A stretch of 64,000 nt of DNA from Methanosphaera stadtmanae (GTDB lineage Archaea; Methanobacteriota; Methanobacteria; Methanobacteriales; Methanobacteriaceae), in the NCBI GenBank assembly GCA_015062805.1, contig SUTQ01000004.1, forward strand, positions 95,587 to 159,586. Direction: 5' to 3'. This document shows, in pieces, positions 60,601-64,000 of the stretch. The translations under genes were made by a program, and so were the position numbers. Under the pieces are notes generated by a model. The model was given only the letters and a program-made list of their open reading frames with translations, was not told the origin of the DNA and did no database searches. Position 1 is the stretch's first letter. Each line of letters opens with the position of its first letter.

Positions 60601-63600
60601 CTACTGATATTGTCTTCTGTGAAGGCAGATTCAAGGTTATCAACACTCATGTTCCTGAAGTTGTTAACAAAACAGTTAACAAGGTTTGGGATGATGCTGA
60701 TAACAGGGATAATATGAGACCTTCTAAAGTTACCATTAAATTGAAATCAAATGATGGTAATGAGTATGTTGCAGTTATTGAGGAAGTTAACGGAAAATGG
60801 AATTACACATTCACTGATTTACCAAAATATGCAAATGGTAAATTAATTGAATATACAGTAGAGGAAAGTGTTGTTCCTGAGGGGTATACTGTTGAATATA
60901 AGCAGGATACATTAACAATTACCAACACTCACGAATTGTTAACTAAAGAAATTAATGTTACTAAAGTATGGAATGATTCTGATACAGCAAAAGATCGTCC
61001 TGAAAATATTACAGTCTTCTTACTGGCTGATAATGAAGAAGTAGCAAACATTACTTTAAAAGGTTCTAACTGGACTGGCACATTCTCAAACTTACCGGTT
61101 TATAGAAAGGGTAGTGTCGGCGTGGAAATTGTTTACATTATTAAAGAATTGGGAGTTGCTAGCTACACTACTGAAATAACTAACATCAGTGATGACTGGA
61201 CTATTACTAATACTCACATTCCTGAATTTGTTGACATTACAATTAACAAAGTATGGGATGATAATGATAACCAGGACGGTTTAAGAAATAATGTAACAAT
61301 TATTCTTAAAGCAGATGGTGTCACAGTAAAAAACGGTGTTGTTCAAGTTAACAGCACTGAAGATTGGACTTATACATTCACAAATTTACCTAAATATGCA
61401 AACGGTAAGGAAATAGTATACAACGTCAGTGAAGTAAATGTTCCAACCGGTTACAATGTAACTGTTGACGGATTAACAATTACTAACACCCATATTCCAG
61501 AAAATACTTCAATAAATATAAGTAAAGTTTGGGATGATGCTAATAATACCGATGGTAAAAGAGTACCTGTAACTGTTCATTTATTAGCTGAAGGTAATGA
61601 AATAAACAGTACAGTCTTAACTGAATCTAATGATTGGAAAGATACATTTGTTAACTTACCTAAGTACAGCAACGGACAGGAAATTGTTTACACAGTTTCT
61701 GAAGATGAAATTGAGGGTTATACTTCAACTCTAGTAAACTGTAATGGTACATACAAATTTATCAACACCCACACTCCAGAACTTGTGAACATTACAGTGA
61801 ACAAAGTTTGGAATGATGCTGATAATCAAGATGATATGAGACCTAAACAGGTTACTATCAGATTAAAATCCTCTGATGGTAAAACTTATGTTGCAGTTAT
61901 GGAAGGTGTAGGCAATAAATGGAATTACACGTTTACTGATTTACCTAAATACAGTAATGGTGAGGAATTAGTTTACACAATTGAAGAAGCTAGTGTTCCT
62001 GAAGGTTACACAGTTGATTGTGATAATGATACATTCACTATTACCAACACTCATAAATTGTTAACTAAAGAGATTAATGTTGCCAAAGTATGGGATGATA
62101 ACAATAATAATGATGGTGTGAGACCAACAGAAGTCACAATTGATTTATATGCAGATTCCATCTTCAATAAGTCAGTAACACTCAAAGGTGACAATTGGAC
62201 ATACACTTTCACTAACTTAACAGTTTACAAAGCTGGAAAAGTTGGAGAAGAAATTGTATACACTATCAAAGAACATGAAGTTGCTAATTACACCAGTATG
62301 GTTTCAAATATTGGTGATACTTTCACAGTAACAAACACCCATAATAACAGTAAAATTAACTTAACAATTAGCAAAAAATGGGAAGACAGTGATGATAACG
62401 ACCATATCCGACCGAATAATGTAACTGTTCGTTTACTTGCCGATGGTGAAGAATACAAAGTTGTAATCGTATCAGGTAATGATTGGACTTACACATTCAA
62501 AGACTTACCGGAATATGATAACAAAGAAAAAATTGTATACACTATTGAGGAAGTAAATGTTCCTGCAGGTTATAATGCTAGTGTTGATGGTTTAACAATC
62601 ACTAACACTCATGAAAACATAACCAAACAAATCAATGTAACAAAAGTATGGAATGATAACAACGATAATGACAATGCCAGAACAAGTGTTGTTGTTGAGT
62701 TACTTGCGGATGGTGTTAAAATAGATGAAACCACTTTAACTGCTGATAATGATTGGAAGGATACTTTCAAAAATTTACCGGTAAATAAAGATGGAAAAGC
62801 TATTGTTTACACTATTGGTGAAGTAAGTGTTGATCATTACTTATCCAATATAACAGAATGTAACGGTAACTTTATTATTACCAATACTCTTGTTCCTGAA
62901 CTTGTTAACGTGACCGTGAACAAGGAATGGAATGATAGTGATAATCAGGATGGTATCAGACCTGAAGAGGTTACTCTTAAACTTAAGGCTGATGGTAAAG
63001 AATACGTTGTGAAAGTTGTTAAAGCAACTGGTAACAAATGGAGTTACACGTTTACTGATTTACCTAAATACAGTAATGGTAAGGAAATTGTTTACACTGT
63101 TGAGGAAGTGAATATTGCTAAAGGTTACACAGTATCCTATAGTGAAGACACATTATTCATTGTTAATACTCACGTTCCTGAATTGACTGAAGTTAATGTA
63201 ATTAAGGTTTGGAATGATGCTTATGATAATGATGGTAAACGTCCGGGTAGTGTGACAGTTGATTTACTTGCTAATGGTAAAGTTGTGGATTCATTTGTAT
63301 TGGATGATTCTAATAATTGGAAACATACTTTTGCTGGTTTAGCTAAGTATGATGCAGGTAGTGAAATTGTTTACTCTGTGTCTGAAAATAATGTTCCTTC
63401 AGGTTATACGGTTAATGTTGTGTTCTGTGAAGGTGTATTTAAAGTTGTTAACAATCATATACTTGAAAATACCAGTATTGGCGTAAGTAAAGTTTGGGAA
63501 GATAATAATGATCAAGATGCTATTCGTCCTGAAAGTGTTTCTGTTCAAGTATTTGCTGATGGTGAGGAATACAGAATTGTTAAACTTACTGGTGAAAATG

Positions 63601-64000
63601 ATTGGAAGGTAACTGTTACTGGTTTACCTAAATACAGTAATGGTCACGAAATTGTTTATACTGTTGGTGAGGCAATTGTTCCTAAAGGTTACACATCTGT
63701 TGTTGATGGTCTAATTATAACTAATACTCACATTCCTGAAGTTGTTTCAGTAAATGTAAGTAAAGTTTGGAAAGATAACAATAACAATGATGGTAAACGT
63801 CCGGGTAGTGTAACTGTGGAATTATTGGCAAATGGTGAAGTTATTGATTCTGTTGAACTTGATGAAGCTAATGACTGGAAACATACTTTTGCTGGTTTAG
63901 CTAAGTATGATGCAGGTAGTGAAATTGTTTACACAGTCTCTGAAGATGCTGTTGAAGGTTATGTCACCTCTATTGTGAACTGTAATGGTACTTTCAAAGT
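51672..64000 (+). CDS. Giant adhesin-like surface protein with thioester-like and Cna_B domains, 5' part
   Basis: The frame is open from ATG 51672 to the window end with no stop found, more than 4,100 codons, so the C terminus and any cell-wall anchor are unseen. A signal peptide covers residues 1-28 (hydrophobic core LLFLMTVLVLLLGAG). An Asn/Ser/Asp-rich linker reaches about residue 215. Then come four related W-x-x-C modules, Ig-like spacers before modules three and four, and about 26 Cna_B-type repeats (K-x-W-x-D...RP, then E, then ITNTH). N-glycosylation sequons are extremely dense. Known members of this class in gut Methanobacteriales are called adhesin-like or Asn/Thr-rich proteins. The likely role is attachment to host, bacterial or other surfaces. 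There is a good ribosome site and promoter. Confidence 0.85.
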   Translation, partial: MKFNKKYCLLFLMTVLVLLLGAGMVSASEAGGDVQVIKDNQVLSTPNNYDVDNVVQPDVKSGANVEKTSTKDDAQNNSKSNIDTFVNTSKTNDNTQTITSGNCHSAKVSVNEISGRTITLTGLENSGILQESIDVKKISVSDTNSMSLNEDMTPIFKDNAEVSSNDGIDINTKSNNQLQETDKTIVKENLNQNVKTADGEDSDERYSVIVFDEQYQRVIYQKPWLMNDTTWVFSLGAGENQGSGANQNLTPAYQYSSKPVGIYKRIKLTDDYEIIHPITGENILPYVRTLIYNNFDIGVIGSHSNDLQVVVSKFSNPKSNYTNINSLPSQFVYNGTIRDYVNRTINQVQSGNAVNSSGKYKDSDFLTYQFYLYKADEELNEYHHFDAIGFQILSNINVKKIWNDTNHTSERPDNVTVKLYADGNNIKNITLNESNDWKGNFTDLPVYAIDENPNPLNSSNCQITVEPIELVDLNIRRTSTGTWYYNITANGESIMGVFTLSSSSKSVFYRNLPKYDSNGNEIVYGAIRTNSAGKIYSATQNYFTVTTTDKTGQNITIQVYNKSENETMHLGLYRNGSLCNEFNASGDNYTFAFLRADSTSSYELVRYDIMHVVNYTIGEVADPDVYDQIINVTTVDIGPLHNSLRSSIISNDFLVYKDNLNPLVKDITIINTYPNRPKIWDNIGLKYITSEDSKVSDANYSTMSNWYKYNVYYYWDSYALPFLMNDTTWAYCIEPSNRAQPNGLYRNGLLPGSFKRLTLTNEKIIHPVTGEDILPYLRTALYYHFNDTENFTVQSGGKPQIRWLLYAFTGGYNYTDPNAPESKETYKVDGPTRMEFVREIMDLVKSGKGINNTGSFYGSDYLTYQFYIYYTETDNIEDHYQNSIGFNILTKINVSKDWKDFDNIDNTRPDNITIDLLADKVVIANATLDSANGWKYNFTDLPVYKIYNEEVKEPDFTVTTTTAEAWNVTVKLNWIDGTPTADYVIVYPIKGQQYLEPYLYLSEENDWTGNIILPVYNYRTGAEITNYNFRSSNENATLVLTNVTISDGVKNINVKLNNEALKEEWVTVAVTEDGYEFRGELLNTENPECTFADLINYDEEGNEINYNLTMRKYEYINVINYTINETGIPGEYTVKITNHSEEINPLMPTKEQNSKRYVEELINPLNNLSTSFEIVNTYELTNLTVKKVWDDSDDKDGLRPKSIQVHIYSEETGYDDVIVLNQNNNWTKTITKLQKYGEDSSLIQYNVEELEVPNEYAVSVKEDSYNFTITNTHIPEMLSISVEKVWNDSDDIEGFRPSNVTIKVLANGEQYGDEIILTNETNWSYNVTGLPKYLNGKLMNYTIEEIVPEHYNVSYNISNVDENKKIPTKARVELVSFDNYAITYRIFVTNLTNDLVKSGNIEVIDKEGNVNATGELSEGYVDILWSLSKDFEVTVNYLGNDEYLESNTTIKESEVLVEYMGSGVLPYLMSDGIWGYCIQRGAQDPNNEIGFDGDTPVWMPYKKIAMTNETIMNPRTHEDVLPYIRTLLFYHAKDGENFTLMDNGLASNINDPSIYVFLEGNRTHSDGRYVDTHYEDRSTYSGSVATAELNQKQGDAVYEVYQMVQNGNAIGNKGVVNYTENGKWMYQFYLYKPLLHSAWQSLIGIDYYFVPLEPNYEVEIINTHIPENVTINVTKVWNDTNNQDGMRPVNVTVALFKDGILNDTIVLKESNGWMGSFTDLPKYANARLINYTVNETKVPVNYTQEVSNVGNNYTITNTHIPLVTSLNVTKKWDDKNNTDGKRPDVILVQLYANNVTKGEPVALYGGNNWIYVFENLDKYSNGVLINYTVDEVIVPEGYTKTVTNKSNNFTIKNTHVPELINVTVKKIWNDNNNQDGLRPEGNDVDAFIVYLYKNNKSYKSYMLSDSNNWTYTFRNVPKYEKGSLVNYTVIEKNRKYIDGKLIFYDLIGYTADINRQGDNFTITNTHIPELTNVSVVKVWNDSDDVDGLRPESIAIVLNANGEKCREAVLNSDNHWNCTFVDLPVYKDGVKIRYAVEEPDVPEGYQFGISITDYNITVTNTHIQENLTLNVTKVWNDTDDKDGLRPENITVELLANGEVNQTVVLDSSMNWTYSFTDLRVYKDGKIINYTINEMVPEGYTVSYGEIVPVKVDTNISLGLLNITRMDDLSGTARFIVIVKDQYNEYVSKGSILVTDSEGNLIAEEELENGIKYINVPVKFDAEKSPYGNNLSVPGMEFDVVVKYEENDLYSESTVILTNITDKLVVAVVERNATEEGPAYPSAPWKFSDGQWVYCADPAIPDWHDTDVDDPDEWIDNYPVPYIKVEVNNETVLNGYLPYEKYGIPFDEKSLEYYKILLYYFAEELDGNGYTHDQYAGTQEILQILTGYWTRLEENYFFPNGNYYPKGWYMINNTGHGMPDLITVTGKPLSYYVNKTMELYESGIRVPDHGIRNVTSEGRWEYQFNIYYPYQYYFGVTTYQRTFGLEYTFISGKHDLVTNLTNTHIVENISINVTKDWNDTENQDGVRPNNITVTLYVNGKANQTVQINATNWTYTFKDLPKYLDGALVNYTISEKEVSDYTTSIVVNVPEVTKYDGLNVTLVGTDSSITIINTHIPEKVSVNVTKVWDDANNTDGLRPDSILVQLYADNVAMGKPVALYGGNNWTYVFENLDKYSNGVLINYAIDEVIVPKGYSKNVTNTSYNFTINNTHIPEKTTVNVTKVWDDVNNTDGLRPVSVNITLVIDGKKSDQTVQINGTNWTYTFENLPKYRDNGTLIKYNVTEEKVENYETTIVFCEGIFKVINSHIPENTSVNVTKVWNDNNNQDGVRPANVTVQLLRDGKEYNSTVLSENNNWYAVFNNLPKYHDEGKEYKYTIMEVAIPGYSGVVTNVSTEFTVNNTHIPENTSVNVSKVWNDAEDNDALRPNNVTITLVIDGVVSDNKVQINSTNWNYTFENLPKYRDGGILIVYNVTEDAVEDYTTDIVFCEGRFKVINTHVPEVVNKTVNKVWDDADNRDNMRPSKVTIKLKSNDGNEYVAVIEEVNGKWNYTFTDLPKYANGKLIEYTVEESVVPEGYTVEYKQDTLTITNTHELLTKEINVTKVWNDSDTAKDRPENITVFLLADNEEVANITLKGSNWTGTFSNLPVYRKGSVGVEIVYIIKELGVASYTTEITNISDDWTITNTHIPEFVDITINKVWDDNDNQDGLRNNVTIILKADGVTVKNGVVQVNSTEDWTYTFTNLPKYANGKEIVYNVSEVNVPTGYNVTVDGLTITNTHIPENTSINISKVWDDANNTDGKRVPVTVHLLAEGNEINSTVLTESNDWKDTFVNLPKYSNGQEIVYTVSEDEIEGYTSTLVNCNGTYKFINTHTPELVNITVNKVWNDADNQDDMRPKQVTIRLKSSDGKTYVAVMEGVGNKWNYTFTDLPKYSNGEELVYTIEEASVPEGYTVDCDNDTFTITNTHKLLTKEINVAKVWDDNNNNDGVRPTEVTIDLYADSIFNKSVTLKGDNWTYTFTNLTVYKAGKVGEEIVYTIKEHEVANYTSMVSNIGDTFTVTNTHNNSKINLTISKKWEDSDDNDHIRPNNVTVRLLADGEEYKVVIVSGNDWTYTFKDLPEYDNKEKIVYTIEEVNVPAGYNASVDGLTITNTHENITKQINVTKVWNDNNDNDNARTSVVVELLADGVKIDETTLTADNDWKDTFKNLPVNKDGKAIVYTIGEVSVDHYLSNITECNGNFIITNTLVPELVNVTVNKEWNDSDNQDGIRPEEVTLKLKADGKEYVVKVVKATGNKWSYTFTDLPKYSNGKEIVYTVEEVNIAKGYTVSYSEDTLFIVNTHVPELTEVNVIKVWNDAYDNDGKRPGSVTVDLLANGKVVDSFVLDDSNNWKHTFAGLAKYDAGSEIVYSVSENNVPSGYTVNVVFCEGVFKVVNNHILENTSIGVSKVWEDNNDQDAIRPESVSVQVFADGEEYRIVKLTGENDWKVTVTGLPKYSNGHEIVYTVGEAIVPKGYTSVVDGLIITNTHIPEVVSVNVSKVWKDNNNNDGKRPGSVTVELLANGEVIDSVELDEANDWKHTFAGLAKYDAGSEIVYTVSEDAVEGYVTSIVNCNGTFK
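52330..52840 (+). other. Thioester-like module 1 of the adhesin
   Basis: Residues about 220-390. It starts WLMNDTTWVFSLG, with Ser234 where the other modules have Cys, continues with ILPYVRTLIY, has a Gln at 308 (LQVVV) and closes with LTYQFYLY. The lost Cys means no thioester can form here. Confidence 0.5.
53826..54330 (+). other. Thioester-like module 2 of the adhesin
   Basis: Residues about 719-886. The Cys is Cys732 in TWAYCIEP. ILPYLRTALYYHF follows, then Gln800 in KPQIRWLLYAFTGG, the place where thioester domains have TQ. It closes with LTYQFYIY. Confidence 0.5.
56050..56640 (+). other. Thioester-like module 3 of the adhesin
   Basis: Residues about 1460-1656. Cys1477 is in IWGYCIQRG, then VLPYIRTLLFYHA. 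The Gln position is not conserved (DPSIYVFLEGN). It closes with WMYQFYLY. An Ig-like domain (about 55780-56040) precedes it. Confidence 0.5.
58510..59150 (+). other. Thioester-like module 4 of the adhesin, best preserved
   Basis: Residues about 2280-2493. Cys2293 is in QWVYCADP and Gln2377 in AGTQEILQILTGYW, which matches the TQ-x-x-hydrophobic pattern of Gram-positive thioester domains. It closes with WEYQFNIYY. An Ig-like domain (about 58130-58470) precedes it. Confidence 0.55.
59190..64000 (+). repeat. Array of Cna_B-type protein repeats, period about 282 bases
   Basis: From here to the end at least 17 consecutive units occur, starting near 59199, 59529, 59817, 60099, 60386, 60674, 60954, 61230, 61516, 61794, 62076, 62362, 62634, 62910, 63198, 63480 and 63750. 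Nine more lie earlier, between 52862 and 57876. Each unit codes about 94 residues: K-V-W-N/D-D, R-P, W-x-x-x-F-x-x-LPKY, Y-T/x-V-x-E, GY, ITNTH. Units are diverged in DNA except for local identical blocks. Confidence 0.85.

Noticed and set aside
59190..64000. Regular DNA repeats as a possible CRISPR or satellite array
   Set aside because: The 282-base period is the length of a protein domain, the frame stays open, and units vary mainly at third codon positions and in loops.

Overview
The window is AT-rich archaeal DNA from a methanogen of the Methanobacteriales, most likely Methanosphaera or a close gut relative. The evidence is a complete energy-converting [NiFe]-hydrogenase B (Ehb) operon, a CfbD subunit for coenzyme F430 synthesis, the archaeal GatD/GatE amidotransferase, fibrillarin and Nop5, Hjc, a MurT-like ligase of the kind expected in pseudomurein organisms, and a giant Asn/Thr-rich adhesin. 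Ribosome binding sites are of the GGAGG or GGTGAT type and promoters carry plain TATA boxes. The genus is inferred from gene content only.

Layout. 1-13.1 kb holds housekeeping genes: the 3' end of purL, a site-2 protease, cbiE, an Obg-type GTPase, a dehydrogenase-like protein translationally coupled to cfbD, an FAD oxidoreductase with an acidic tail, a short-chain dehydrogenase, argG, a deacylase, a probably frameshifted small gene and a membrane hydrolase. 13.5-22.9 kb is the ehbA-P operon, preceded by a leader that can form two alternative hairpins. 23.0-26.1 kb is a ferrous-iron uptake locus (feoA, feoB, a 16-codon ORF, two zinc-ribbon proteins) with palindromes of the DtxR type. 26.1-30.2 kb has a palindrome-rich intergenic region, an EhbQ-like ACT protein, a nucleotidyltransferase-like gene and a preQ0/archaeosine group (DUF366, queD, queE). 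30.4-32.9 kb is a run of three CBS-domain genes. 33-40 kb carries pheA, two surface proteins, coaBC, flpA-nop5 and pyrD-pyrK. 40-51 kb carries hjc, a thioesterase, gdhA with a likely NrpR operator, a trxB-AAA operon, a MurT-like ligase, gatD-gatE and a universal stress protein.

From 51,672 to the end of the window runs one open frame of more than 4,100 codons without a stop. It has a signal peptide, four related modules that resemble Gram-positive thioester domains, Ig-like spacers and about 26 Cna_B-type repeats, each with the Lys/Glu/Asn set expected for internal isopeptide bonds. The gene is cut off by the window edge.

Recurring themes are terminator hairpins that swallow the stop codon, metabolic genes with recognisable operators (gdhA, feo), and unusual start codons (queE has no ATG, GTG or TTG where it should begin). 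No tRNA, rRNA, insertion sequence or CRISPR array was seen.
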